Virus record (IMG/VR): IMGVR_UViG_3300025402_000044
Location: 1-32,868 of that record
Length of the DNA: 32,868 bases
Direction: 5' to 3' (one strand)
Source of the DNA: a virus
Shown here: positions 1 through 7,455 of the stretch, in pieces
Layout: the number at the start of each line of letters is the position of its first letter
Numbering within the stretch: position 1 is the stretch's first letter
Translations under genes and position numbers: made by a program
The notes under the pieces: model-generated
Seen by the model: only the letters and a program-made list of their open reading frames with translations
Database searches by the model: none
What the model was told of the DNA's origin: nothing

Positions 1-575
1 CCCAAAAGTATTCCAAATTCTTCTAGTGGTCTAAGGTAACCTTTTAGGAAACCTACAATGGCACCAAGAGATGCAGCTAAACCAAGACCAATTGTTTCAA
101 GTGCAGTCAACCATCCTGGTTGTTCTTTCTCACCTTCATCACCGCCACCGCCACCGCCGCCCATACCACCAATAGAAGCTGCTATCTGCTTTAATGTATC
201 TTCTATCTGTCTAAGATCCCCACCGAGGAATGCTGTTTGTTTATTAATAGCTTCCGATACATCACTAATTGCAGTAGCATTGTCTTTTGTAGCTTCAAGA
301 ATAGCATTGCTTACTGTAATTAACTGGTTCAGCAATCCTTCCATATTACTACTTGGACCAGCAGGAACTGTGCCTCCTGCTGTAGGTCTTCCACCACCTT
401 TACTGCCACCTCCGCTGAAAGCACCCTGTACGCCTTGTACAATACCAAAGCCATGTAGCCCTAGCTCACTCTCTATTCCAAGTGCACCTGCTTGCAAAAC
501 ACTGCCAGCTACGTTGTAAGCTGCCTTAGCAGTACCTTTGGCCAACTTCGATGTGATAGAACTAATACTAGCCAT
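1..575 (-). CDS. Probable tail tape measure protein, N-terminal 191 residues (runs off the left edge)
   Basis: An ORF starts at the ATG at 575-573 and stays open to base 1, so at least 191 residues are encoded and the C-terminus is outside the window. The ATG overlaps the stop of the upstream 60-residue ORF by 8 bp (ATGGCTAG), which implies translational coupling. The protein has a low-complexity Gly/Ser-rich stretch near residues 53-75, a predicted helical segment near 80-130, a run of Gly at about 135-141, and a hydrophobic segment near residues 152-175 (GLGLAASLGAIVGFL). Tape measure proteins usually follow the tail assembly chaperone genes and carry hydrophobic helices. The assignment rests on that position and composition. 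No specific gp29 motif was recognised, so another hub or structural protein is possible. Confidence 0.5.
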   Translation of the reverse strand, partial: MASISSITSKLAKGTAKAAYNVAGSVLQAGALGIESELGLHGFGIVQGVQGAFSGGGSKGGGRPTAGGTVPAGPSSNMEGLLNQLITVSNAILEATKDNATAISDVSEAINKQTAFLGGDLRQIEDTLKQIAASIGGMGGGGGGGDEGEKEQPGWLTALETIGLGLAASLGAIVGFLKGYLRPLEEFGILL

Positions 576-750
576 TTTGTCTCTTCTTGTTTTCTTCTTC
601 TACTTGTTTCAGATATTGTGTCAATAGTTCCACAAATAAGTCTCTCTCGTAGGGGTACATATTATATACTTCTGTCAAAGAATATTTATGATGTTGTACC
701 AAAGAAAAAAGAGTTTGATAATAGACCGAGATATTACTATATCCGGTCAT
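568..750 (-). CDS. 60-residue second tail-assembly-chaperone ORF, probably made as a -1 frameshift extension of gp26
   Basis: This small acidic ORF has a Tyr-rich N-terminal half and a helical, charged C-terminal end (YPYERDLFVELL...EEENKKR). Its ATG overlaps the gp26 stop codon as TAATG, and its end overlaps the probable tape measure start. No good ribosome binding site lies at normal distance from its ATG; the nearest AAGGA is about 20 nt upstream. It lies in the -1 frame relative to gp26, and that frame is open from the T7 run at 762-756, the next upstream codon being TAG. A frameshift there would give a 293-residue product (231 gp26 residues, Tyr-Val, then this ORF). By analogy with lambda gpT and P2 E', the role would be recruiting tube subunits to the tape measure during assembly. 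Independent translation by coupling remains possible. Confidence 0.7.
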   Translation of the reverse strand: MTGYSNISVYYQTLFSLVQHHKYSLTEVYNMYPYERDLFVELLTQYLKQVEEENKKRQNG

Positions 751-776
751 TACGTAAAAAAACTATTAATTCCTTT
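724..776 (-). promoter_or_regulatory. Candidate programmed -1 ribosomal frameshift signal
   Basis: Read on the minus strand, the parts are: AAAAGGA (777-771); 8 nt; the heptamer T_TTT_TTT at 762-756, phased as X_XXY_YYZ in the gp26 frame (AGT TTT TTT ACG TAA); a 7-nt spacer (755-749); then a hairpin at 748-724. The hairpin pairs GACCG (748-744) with CGGTC (728-724) and GATAT (743-739) with ATATC (734-730), with loop AGTA and one bulged T at 729. Sequence, spacing and phase all match known -1 sites with an upstream Shine-Dalgarno stimulator and a downstream stem. The shifted frame enters the 60-residue ORF. Confidence 0.78.
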
Positions 777-1448
777 TAGCACAACTTCTCTTGTATCACC
801 TTGCTTATTCTTTAGCTTCACAGTGTGTTCTACGGATGGCATGGTATTGAAGAAGGTTTTTACCTTCTCCATGGAGTCCATTGGTAGAGTGTTGATAAAA
901 TCTAGCAACTCTTCTCTCGAAAAATCAGTATAGACTTTGTCATCATCAAAGATCTTTTCGATACACGCATACAACACATCAAAGATTGCATTCGTATCAT
1001 CACCTTTGTTTCTATCAATAGATTTGATCTCTTCCAACGTTGGATATCTCATTACCATACCAATGTCACCCTGAACGATAATCTTGTTAGAATGGTCAGG
1101 ATGGTTCTTAATCTCAATATCATCCAAGTTAACTTGAAACTTGATAGTTTCCTTGGTATCAGGATCGTTGTATTCAAGATCAACAACTTCACCAACTGAT
1201 TTTGATCTTAACTTAATAAACAAATACTCAATGTCAAACGTAGCAAGTTTATCAACATCTACCTTCTCAGTAATACAATTTTGAATAATTTGTTTAACTG
1301 CAGAAAGAATATCATCAGAGGCTTCAGAAGACTTAGCCATAAACAATAGCTTTTCTTCTTGAACCGTAAATGGTCTTAAAGTAATCTTCTTCTTAGAAGA
1401 AGGAATTGTTACTGGGTAAGTAGGGTGTTTAATTTTTGGTAATGCCAT
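750..1448 (-). CDS. 26: gp26-like baseplate hub / tail assembly chaperone protein
   Basis: The 232-residue product resembles T4 gp26 (about 208 residues; T4 base plate protein family). It begins with LPKIKHPTYPVTIPS, followed by RPFTVQEEKLLFMAK, an arrangement typical of the family, and ends in an acidic helical half. gp26 is known as a hub component or hub assembly factor. Its position one gene before the probable tape measure, with a small ORF in the -1 frame at its end, fits a chaperone role like lambda gpG. The start is supported by AAGGA about 11 nt upstream (minus strand, near 1461-1457). The last codons contain the T_TTT_TTT heptamer described separately. The gene belongs to the minus-strand cluster beginning at gp4. 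Confidence 0.82.
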   Translation of the reverse strand: MALPKIKHPTYPVTIPSSKKKITLRPFTVQEEKLLFMAKSSEASDDILSAVKQIIQNCITEKVDVDKLATFDIEYLFIKLRSKSVGEVVDLEYNDPDTKETIKFQVNLDDIEIKNHPDHSNKIIVQGDIGMVMRYPTLEEIKSIDRNKGDDTNAIFDVLYACIEKIFDDDKVYTDFSREELLDFINTLPMDSMEKVKTFFNTMPSVEHTVKLKNKQGDTREVVLKGINSFFT

Positions 1449-1471
1449 AATATAGGATCCTTATAGTTTCA

Positions 1472-2218
1472 TTAATAATTAAGGTTGTTTTGTGAACCGT
1501 TTGTAATCACCTGAGAGGTGACGTCTTGAATTTCTTGGTCAACTCTAGTTTGTGTAGTTGATATTGAATTCATTCTAGATTGAGATCTTGCAGTAACATC
1601 ACTTGCAGCCATTGTAGTAGCAGACCAATTTTTATATGCAAATGTTACAGGTATTCTTACCAACTGATCAGCCATGCTCCAATCAACTTGGATGTCTGTC
1701 ATCGATATAGGAAATGCTTTGTTTAGTGTATATTTAATTACAGTGTTTTCTTCATCTGATGCAGGTGTCGTGCTATTGTATCCATCACTAAACCCATCCA
1801 TATGAATGATTTCTACTGTTCCCTGATATTCATTTGGGTATGCCCAATTGTTAATCATAAGACCGTTTACTTCACCATTAGGATTAGTTGAGTTGTCGAA
1901 GTTGTATATAGTTTGAAACCATTGATGGAAGAACTTGAATACAGCACCATCTACATCACTAAAGAAGTTAACTTGTAATTCTTGAAAGTTCATTGCATGT
2001 GGTCTCTTTTCAGAACCACCATAACCCCACTGCTTAAAATCATCAGCCTGAATAGAAAGACCAGGAAGCATTGCTGATTCGCAAAGCATCCAGAAGCTTT
2101 GGTCAATTAAACCACTCAATGATGAAGGAGGTGTTATATTAACATAAAACTTCGAAGCCTTAGAAAGCCCACCATGTGCGTTAATTGCACCTTGTAGTTC
2201 GGTAATGTTAAAGGCCAT
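1472..2218 (-). CDS. Tail-tube-family protein, probably gp54-like tail tube initiator
   Basis: The 248-residue protein shows the layout of the T4 gp19/gp54 tube superfamily. An N-terminal RNA-like shuffle of short strands includes SKASKFYVNITPP and CESAMLPGLSI. A middle strand pair has MNFQELQVNFFSD followed by FFHQWFQTIY. The C-terminal strands are AFPISMTDIQVDW and VRIPVTFAYKNW. The length exceeds gp19 (about 163 residues) and is nearer gp54 (about 320). In T4-like phages the main tube gene usually adjoins the sheath gene, which is absent here, while gp48 is encoded just across the divergent promoter. That context favours gp54, the protein that starts tube polymerisation on the gp48/hub platform. 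It overlaps the upstream gene by 11 bp. Family membership is secure; the gp54 versus gp19 choice is inference. Confidence 0.72.
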   Translation of the reverse strand: MAFNITELQGAINAHGGLSKASKFYVNITPPSSLSGLIDQSFWMLCESAMLPGLSIQADDFKQWGYGGSEKRPHAMNFQELQVNFFSDVDGAVFKFFHQWFQTIYNFDNSTNPNGEVNGLMINNWAYPNEYQGTVEIIHMDGFSDGYNSTTPASDEENTVIKYTLNKAFPISMTDIQVDWSMADQLVRIPVTFAYKNWSATTMAASDVTARSQSRMNSISTTQTRVDQEIQDVTSQVITNGSQNNLNY

Positions 2219-2801
2219 TTATTATCTTTCTTGACTCTGAATAAACATAGTTGTCACCTTTTTTAACAAATCTCTGAAGTGGAAGAAACATTGCAGTATC
2301 CCACTCATTTGCAGGTACTAGAAGAAACTTACTTCTCACGTGACTGTACAAATATCTCTTTATACAAGGGACAAAATATTTATATTTGGAAGAAGAATTA
2401 AGTAAAGCATATGATGCTTTGATGCGAGTCGTATCATCATATTTTTGATTTGTTACCAAAGGATAGAGAGCATCCATTAACTTTGCTCTATACACAGGAG
2501 GGAGGTAATGTAGATTCATCCCTAAGAATCCTTCTGTATCACCTTTAAAAGGAAATACAATAGGGAATCTATCGTAGTAAGGAAGATCTTCTTTTGTCTT
2601 TGGATCATAATTGAAAAGGTAAAGTGATCCTGGTCTAATCTTAGCTCTATTTAAATCTGTATGTGCTTTAATGAATGAATTTGGATTGACGTGCTTAACT
2701 TCTTGAGCCTTATCACGCAACCAATCAGTTGCAAGTCTATCCTGTTTGGAATAAATGCGTGTAGTTCTACCTTTTTCAAGAGCATCGAGAAATATTGGCA
2801 T
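2208..2801 (-). CDS. Conserved T4-like phage protein of unassigned function
   Basis: The 197-residue protein is basic and rich in aromatic residues. Its clearest segment is SLYLFNYDPKTKEDLPYYD at about residues 58-76, followed by FPIVFPF and then GFLGMNLHYLPP. I associate this YDPK..LPYYD..P..FPF pattern with proteins of marine T4-like phages but cannot attach a function. No membrane segment or enzymatic motif is evident. It lies 3 nt downstream of gp4 and overlaps the tube-family gene by 11 bp, so it is co-expressed with head completion and tail genes. In T4, gene 2 (DNA end protector) adjoins gene 4, so a gp2-like role is one possibility, based on position only. Confidence 0.75.
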   Translation of the reverse strand: MPIFLDALEKGRTTRIYSKQDRLATDWLRDKAQEVKHVNPNSFIKAHTDLNRAKIRPGSLYLFNYDPKTKEDLPYYDRFPIVFPFKGDTEGFLGMNLHYLPPVYRAKLMDALYPLVTNQKYDDTTRIKASYALLNSSSKYKYFVPCIKRYLYSHVRSKFLLVPANEWDTAMFLPLQRFVKKGDNYVYSESRKIINGL

Positions 2802-2804
2802 TTA

Positions 2805-3248
2805 TTAAAACTTTCCTAAACCTAATTCGCGTTCTGTTAGCACTTTAAACTCCCAGTTCTTTTCTGTGCAGTATTTGACAGCAGCTTCCCACTTAGCAGT
2901 ATTAACACCGTATGTCTTTAACTCACCAATGTATCTTCTTGTGGTCTTTTGTTTTTTTACTGGTTGCACAGTTTGAATTGCAGGTTTGATCTCTATTACC
3001 ATAGTATTTATTTTGTTTTCTGCAGTCATTGCCTTCACCCAAAAGTCTGGAAAGTAACGATGCATCTTTTTATCTACAGGACTATAATAAGGAATCACCA
3101 ATTCTTCAGATGCCCATTGAAGCACCTGAGGATGTGAATCCAAATGTCTCATGAATCTCAATTCCCAAAGACTTCTATAGGTTATGTTCTCAACATTACC
3201 TACATACTTCTGGGGATTGTGTGGTTTGAACTTGCCTCTATATGCCAT
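2805..3248 (-). CDS. 4: gp4-like head completion protein
   Basis: The 147-residue protein matches T4 gp4 (gp50) in length (about 150) and pattern. It starts with a basic segment (YRGKFKPHNPQKYVGN), then YRSLWELRFMRHLDSHP, a conserved SEELVIPYYSPVDKK..RYFPDFWVK block (residues about 47-72) and an IEIKP strand (residues 87-91). The spacing E...PDF...EIK resembles the catalytic arrangement of TnsA/restriction-type nuclease folds (acidic E/D, then E-x-K). gp4 is required for finishing the packaged head before tail joining. The gene is first in the minus-strand cluster, 27 nt downstream of a TATAAATA box at 3283-3276. The Shine-Dalgarno is weak (ATAAG directly before the ATG). Confidence 0.85.
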   Translation of the reverse strand: MAYRGKFKPHNPQKYVGNVENITYRSLWELRFMRHLDSHPQVLQWASEELVIPYYSPVDKKMHRYFPDFWVKAMTAENKINTMVIEIKPAIQTVQPVKKQKTTRRYIGELKTYGVNTAKWEAAVKYCTEKNWEFKVLTERELGLGKF

Positions 3249-3261
3249 CTTATTTTTTTCG

Positions 3262-3269
3262 TATAAATA
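3262..3269 (+). promoter_or_regulatory. T4-type late promoter box TATAAATA for the plus-strand baseplate operon
   Basis: The box is an exact copy of the T4 late -10 element recognised by gp55-RNA polymerase. With T4 spacing, transcription would start near 3275, giving a leader of about 19 nt that contains AGGGAG (3283-3288), 5 nt before the gp48 ATG at 3294. Use of this element assumes that the phage encodes gp55/gp45-type factors elsewhere. Confidence 0.75.
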
Positions 3270-3275
3270 TATAAG

Positions 3276-3283
3276 TATTTATA
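3276..3283 (-). promoter_or_regulatory. T4-type late promoter box TATAAATA for the minus-strand gp4 cluster
   Basis: The plus-strand TATTTATA at 3276-3283 reads TATAAATA on the minus strand. Predicted initiation is near 3270, giving a leader of about 22 nt before the gp4 ATG at 3248. It forms a perfect 8-bp inverted repeat with the plus-strand box 6 bp away, so the two polymerase footprints must overlap. Confidence 0.72.
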
Positions 3284-3293
3284 GGGAGTCCCA

Positions 3294-4100
3294 ATGCCTG
3301 ATACCAAAGATCAATTCTTATTTGCTTACCCTGCAGAAGTGCCATTGTATTATTCTAGAGTTTCTCTGAGAAAATACAGTCGCAATAGCCCAGGATCTGC
3401 CAGTAACTTAACCACTCAAAAAGTAATAAGATTACCTTTGCCTACTCAATTGTTGGATGACTACAATATGTCCGTCAGTTCAACTAGCATGGGTTTAATT
3501 CCAGGTGCAGCAGCATCATTGAAAGCTATCTCAGATCAGATGGCAGCTGGTGCAACTACAGGTGAAATGATTAATAAGACATTTAAAGCTGGTATGGACA
3601 TAACAAAGCAGATGAATTTAACTGCATTGCAAATGGCAGCTTTAGTACCAGGCATATCAGATACAGGTGTTGCTAAGTATATATCATCTCAAGCAGGTGT
3701 TGTCAGAAACCCTCACTTGACAACAGTGTTTGATGGCGTACAGTTAAGACATTTTCAATTTGATTGGAAGCTATCAGCTACGAGTCAAGAAGAAGCTCAA
3801 ACTATTAATCAAATAATTAAAACAGTAAAGATGTACATGCATCCTCAAATTACAGGATCAGGATTTGCTTTAGAGTATCCATATCTTGCTACCGTTGATT
3901 TCCAAGTTGGTGCAGTAAACAATTCTACTCTACCTAAAGTTAGAGACTCTTTCATCACATCCATGAAAGTAAATAATGCTTCGGGTGGTGGCATTTCTTT
4001 CTATAGAGATGGTAATCCTATTTCTATAGACCTTTCAATGTCGTTTCAAGAAATTGATATTCTCACCAGAGATGATTTCACAACTTCAGGTTCGAGTTAA
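3294..4100 (+). CDS. 48: gp48-like baseplate tail tube cap
   Basis: The 268-residue protein (T4 gp48 is about 364) has the diagnostic core of the family: VRNPHLTTVFDGVQLRHF, then FDWKLSATSQEEAQTINQII and a long helix to KMYMHPQ, then YPYLATVDFQV and a C-terminal ISIDLSMSFQEIDILTRDDF strand pair. The N-terminal region has the basic RVSLRKYSR segment. gp48 sits on the gp27 hub and, with gp54, nucleates the tail tube. The start is supported by AGGGAG 5 nt upstream, inside the short leader of the late promoter. It is the first gene of the plus-strand operon and is followed 5 nt later by gp53. Confidence 0.87.
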   Translation: MPDTKDQFLFAYPAEVPLYYSRVSLRKYSRNSPGSASNLTTQKVIRLPLPTQLLDDYNMSVSSTSMGLIPGAAASLKAISDQMAAGATTGEMINKTFKAGMDITKQMNLTALQMAALVPGISDTGVAKYISSQAGVVRNPHLTTVFDGVQLRHFQFDWKLSATSQEEAQTINQIIKTVKMYMHPQITGSGFALEYPYLATVDFQVGAVNNSTLPKVRDSFITSMKVNNASGGGISFYRDGNPISIDLSMSFQEIDILTRDDFTTSGSS

Positions 4101-4105
4101 ATTAA

Positions 4106-4678
4106 ATGTCATCAATTTTCAATTATTATCCTTATATTAAATACAACAACGTAAAAGCTAATTTTATTTTAGCACGTGCTGTATTAATTAATGACTATCT
4201 TTCTGACTATACGAAGTTCTATAGCTATACTGTGTTGGAAGGTGAAAGAGCTGATGTGATTGCATACAATCAATATAGTGATTCTTCTCTTGATTGGGTA
4301 ATTTATCTTGCAAATAACATCATTGATCCCTACTACGATTGGGTAATGTCACCTTCTGATTTTACTGCTTATCTCGAAGATAAGTACAATACCCCTGCAT
4401 ATAAATTAACATCAACTTTGATCCCTTCTTCTATTGCTTATTACTATTATAAGGGATTGGATAGTGACTCACAGGAATATATCAATGGTTTCAATTATAC
4501 CATGTCACCAGAGACTTATGATTCGTTGAGTGCAGAAGAGAAGTCAGGTTGGGTTGCCAAGAGCATTTGGGATGATGAGAATGAGAAGAATGAAGCAAAG
4601 AGAAATATTAACCTTCTTCGTCCAATATACGTTGCAGACTTCGTGCAACAATTTAATACATTGTTTGTAAATGGCTAA
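4106..4678 (+). CDS. 53: gp53-like baseplate wedge protein
   Basis: The 190-residue product matches T4 gp53 (196 residues). The clearest stretch is the SLDWVIYLANNIIDPYYDW segment at about residues 60-78, equivalent to T4 LYWVLLMCNDNYDPYYGW, followed by an acidic hinge and a C-terminal helix ending in DFVQQFNTLF. gp53 contains a LysM-like fold in T4 and bridges adjacent wedges to the hub. The last 8 bp overlap the gp27-like start (ATGGCTAA). The leader before its ATG lacks a strong Shine-Dalgarno, so translation probably depends on gp48 coupling. Confidence 0.88.
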   Translation: MSSIFNYYPYIKYNNVKANFILARAVLINDYLSDYTKFYSYTVLEGERADVIAYNQYSDSSLDWVIYLANNIIDPYYDWVMSPSDFTAYLEDKYNTPAYKLTSTLIPSSIAYYYYKGLDSDSQEYINGFNYTMSPETYDSLSAEEKSGWVAKSIWDDENEKNEAKRNINLLRPIYVADFVQQFNTLFVNG

Positions 4679-6104
4679 TTTAAATCCTTTAGAACTTAGC
4701 ATTGTCGATATCTTTATTCAAAAGTTTGATGGAACTGATAAGCAGTCTATCAAATCGCAGTTTGTTGAATTACTAGTATTCCAATCGATGTTCGAACCTA
4801 CTATCAAAGCTGAATTGTTAGTAAATGATGGTATTGGTTTATTCTTTAACTTTCCATTGACTGGTGAAGAACTTGTTGTTATTCAATATCAACAAACAGC
4901 AACTCTTACATTTGGGCAACCTAACTCTACAACCAATGTTAAGCAGTTGCAGTTCATCATTAAGGGTGTAAGAAACGTTGCTGTAGGGGATCGTGCTCGT
5001 TCGTTGATGTATACACTTGATTTGGCTAGCGTAGAGTTCTTGCAAAATACAAGAAAGTATGTTGCAAAGCACTATAGTGATAATATTGAAAATATGGCTA
5101 AGCAACTATACCAAACTTATATCCAAGAAGATACACAAAAGCTATATGGCAAAGATTATATTAATAAAGAATTTAATGTAGAAGAGTCTATTAAAGTTAG
5201 AAGTATGATTGTTCCTAATCTTAGACCTTTCCAAGGGATTCAATGGTTAGCCAAACACGCTGTTGCTTCTGAAAGCGATAAGCACTTTCTTTACCTATTC
5301 TTTGAAAACAACAACGGGTTTAACTTTGTTACAATTCAAAAGTTAATAGAAGAGGCTTTGACTAAAAGAGAAGCCTTAAAGAAATCTTCTTATAGATACA
5401 TTTCTGATAACGTCAGTGATGGTATAGATCCCAACCAAGACTTGAGATTGATTTCAAACATTGTGAACAACAAGAGACTTTCTTCTATTGAAAAGATTGC
5501 AGGTGGTTACTATCAAAATGAGTTGTTTGAAATTAGTATGCTTCAAAAGGCATATAATAGTACTCCTACGGAGCTAAAGTCAGACCAAACTACTCAAGAC
5601 ATTGCTCTTGAACCACATCCACTGAATACAGCAAAGTACATTGATTATGTTAAAAATGAAGTTGTCGGAACAGAGTACTCAAACAGAATAAGATATATCA
5701 TTAACAACTATGAAGACTTTGACACAGAGAATAGATCGCAACCAGAATATAGATTGAAGTTTGGTAACGCTACTAAATACTTGTATGCGTTGAATCAAAT
5801 TGACTTAACAATCACCATCCCTGCAAATATAGAATTAAATGCTGGTGATATCATATATTGTGACCTTCCAGAGACACAAGGTTTTAACAACGTACAGACA
5901 GACAAATACCTAAGTGGTTTGTTTATCGTTTCAGAAGTTAAACACGTTATTGCTAATGGTGGCAGAGCTGCTACTTCTTTAAGAATATATAAAGATGGCT
6001 ACATGACTTCGTTGTTCACCAGCTCTCTATACACTGTAGCAGCTGCACAAAAGTCAGGTATTACATTAGATCCTTCGACAGGCAAGATAGTTGGTGGTAC
6101 GTAA
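4671..6104 (+). CDS. 27: gp27-like baseplate hub protein
   Basis: The 477-residue protein (T4 gp27 is 391) has the hub pattern of marine T4-like phages. An N-terminal tube-like domain (residues about 1-120) includes SQFVELLVFQSMFEPTIKAEL and LDLASVEFLQNTRKYV. A middle domain has NLRPFQGIQWLAKHA at about residues 181-195 followed by LYLFFENNNGFNFVTI. A C-terminal domain has IELNAGDIIYCDLPE and GLFIVSEVKHVI, resembling the second tube-like domain of gp27/gpD hubs. The trimer would form the sixfold-to-threefold adaptor between the tube and the gp5 spike. It overlaps gp53 by 8 bp and is followed 3 nt later by the OB/lysozyme gene, as expected for the gp27-gp5 complex. Confidence 0.85.
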   Translation: MANLNPLELSIVDIFIQKFDGTDKQSIKSQFVELLVFQSMFEPTIKAELLVNDGIGLFFNFPLTGEELVVIQYQQTATLTFGQPNSTTNVKQLQFIIKGVRNVAVGDRARSLMYTLDLASVEFLQNTRKYVAKHYSDNIENMAKQLYQTYIQEDTQKLYGKDYINKEFNVEESIKVRSMIVPNLRPFQGIQWLAKHAVASESDKHFLYLFFENNNGFNFVTIQKLIEEALTKREALKKSSYRYISDNVSDGIDPNQDLRLISNIVNNKRLSSIEKIAGGYYQNELFEISMLQKAYNSTPTELKSDQTTQDIALEPHPLNTAKYIDYVKNEVVGTEYSNRIRYIINNYEDFDTENRSQPEYRLKFGNATKYLYALNQIDLTITIPANIELNAGDIIYCDLPETQGFNNVQTDKYLSGLFIVSEVKHVIANGGRAATSLRIYKDGYMTSLFTSSLYTVAAAQKSGITLDPSTGKIVGGT

Positions 6105-6107
6105 AAT

Positions 6108-7073
6108 ATGTTAGAATCAGATTTTTATGGTGATAGATTTAGATGGTTTGTTGGAGTCGTCAAGGATATTGGTGATGATAAGGCTCGTGTTAAAGTAAGA
6201 ATATTTGGTGTTCATCACACAGAAGATACAACAGATATCTCCAATGATGATCTTCCATGGGCAATGGTATTATATCCAACAACAGCAGGACAGACATCTG
6301 GTGGTATGGGTAGTCACAACCTAACACCAGGCTCATGGGTAGTTGGCTTCTTTGTTGATGGTATAGACTCACAACAACCAATTGTCTTGGGAGTTATTAA
6401 TGGTGGTCCAGGATCTACAAACTCAGCTCCTCGTGCTCCTGTAACTCCACAGCAATCAAGTGACCTCTCAACCTCAACATCTAATCCTGCAGAAAACCAA
6501 ACACAAACTACTTCTCCAGAAACTACAACGACTACACAGTTGACTGGAAGTGATAATCGCACAAAAGCATACAACTACTTCTGGGAAAAAATTACTTCAC
6601 AAGGTAGTGTTTCAGGTGATAGAAAATGTATTGTTGCAGCAATCATTGGTAACTTCATGGTTGAGTCTGGCGATAACATTAATCCACAAGCATACAATGG
6701 CAATGACTTGGGTGAAGCTTCATTTGGTATTGCGCAATGGCGTACAGGCAAATATGATAGAGCCACACCAATGTTTAAGTTCTGTGGTTATTCTGCAGTA
6801 GCAAAGCCTCCTGGTCTTCCACCATTAGAAAAGCAATTAGACTTTGTTTGGAATGAATTTAATAGTTCAGAAAAGCATGCATTTAACAATCTATTGACAC
6901 AAACTACTATCCAGGATGCAGTTGCTGCAATAATAGGATACGAGAGAGATGCTTCATACAAGCATGGATCTGCTGATAGAACCAATCCAATTTATATTAA
7001 TAAACTAACAAAAGCTAGAAGTGTATTGTCTTCAATGTCATACACTGGTAGCTCAGGGACACCATCAACATGA
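6108..7073 (+). CDS. 5: gp5-like OB-fold plus tail lysozyme protein
   Basis: Residues about 8-100 form the gp5/VgrG-type OB fold: FRWFVGVVKDIGDDKARVKV, DDLPWAMVLYPTT and GSWVVGFFVDGIDSQQPIVL are very close to T4 gp5. A Ser/Thr/Pro/Gln-rich linker (about 103-147) leads to a lysozyme-like domain (about 150-305). This domain contains AAIIGNFMVESG with a likely catalytic Glu at residue 186, then NPQAYN and EASFGIAQW, which is the pattern of the phage tail lysozyme (Phage_lysozyme2) family rather than T4 lysozyme. It would digest peptidoglycan during tail penetration. Unlike T4 gp5 (575 residues), the beta-helix spike is not in this polypeptide but is encoded at 7816-9639. Its stop overlaps the next gene as ATGA. 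Confidence 0.85.
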   Translation: MLESDFYGDRFRWFVGVVKDIGDDKARVKVRIFGVHHTEDTTDISNDDLPWAMVLYPTTAGQTSGGMGSHNLTPGSWVVGFFVDGIDSQQPIVLGVINGGPGSTNSAPRAPVTPQQSSDLSTSTSNPAENQTQTTSPETTTTTQLTGSDNRTKAYNYFWEKITSQGSVSGDRKCIVAAIIGNFMVESGDNINPQAYNGNDLGEASFGIAQWRTGKYDRATPMFKFCGYSAVAKPPGLPPLEKQLDFVWNEFNSSEKHAFNNLLTQTTIQDAVAAIIGYERDASYKHGSADRTNPIYINKLTKARSVLSSMSYTGSSGTPST

Positions 7074-7453
7074 ATGTAGTTGCTCCAGAAGCTGTTTCTT
7101 ATTCAAAAAGTATTACATTTAATTTTTCAAATACTTTGAAAGATCAACCTATCAACATGAACGATTATGCATCCTCTAGTTTTATAATCGACATTGATGG
7201 ACAAGTTTATCAATCAGCTCCTTCTAGTGATGCAAGTGCTACTGTTACTGTTATAGGTGGTATTGATAAGTTTGTCAATGGTTCTAATCCAAATAGACTA
7301 GCTTCAAATTTCTATATTACAGAACCTCAAAAAGTAACACTATATAGAATAATGAAGGATCTTGCAATTTATACAGATTCAGCAACTATCACAAGCAACA
7401 GTGATAAGTTACAACAATCATTAACAGCGTTATATTCTAATTACTGTGGATAA
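7070..7453 (+). CDS. Small protein resembling a degenerate T7-lysozyme-type (Amidase_2) domain
   Basis: The 127-residue protein shows segments that line up with T7 lysozyme. SSSFIIDIDGQVYQSAP corresponds to T7 YHFIIKRDGTVEAGR, and VIGGIDK...FYITEPQKVTLYRIM corresponds to VGGIDDKGKFDANFTPAQMQSLRSLL. The zinc ligands of the family are missing: there is no His in the whole protein, so the HCSA and AHHE positions are lost, although one Cys lies at the C-terminus. It may therefore be a structural or binding remnant rather than an enzyme. It is translationally coupled to the lysozyme gene (ATGA) and lies between the two pieces of a split gp5. The fold assignment is by eye and is inference. Confidence 0.55.
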   Translation: MNVVAPEAVSYSKSITFNFSNTLKDQPINMNDYASSSFIIDIDGQVYQSAPSSDASATVTVIGGIDKFVNGSNPNRLASNFYITEPQKVTLYRIMKDLAIYTDSATITSNSDKLQQSLTALYSNYCG

Positions 7454-7455
7454 AT

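Noticed and set aside
58-519. 153-residue Pro-rich plus-strand reading frame
   Set aside because: It is antisense to the probable tape measure gene, which has coding-like composition. The Pro runs are the complement of the Gly codons of that gene.
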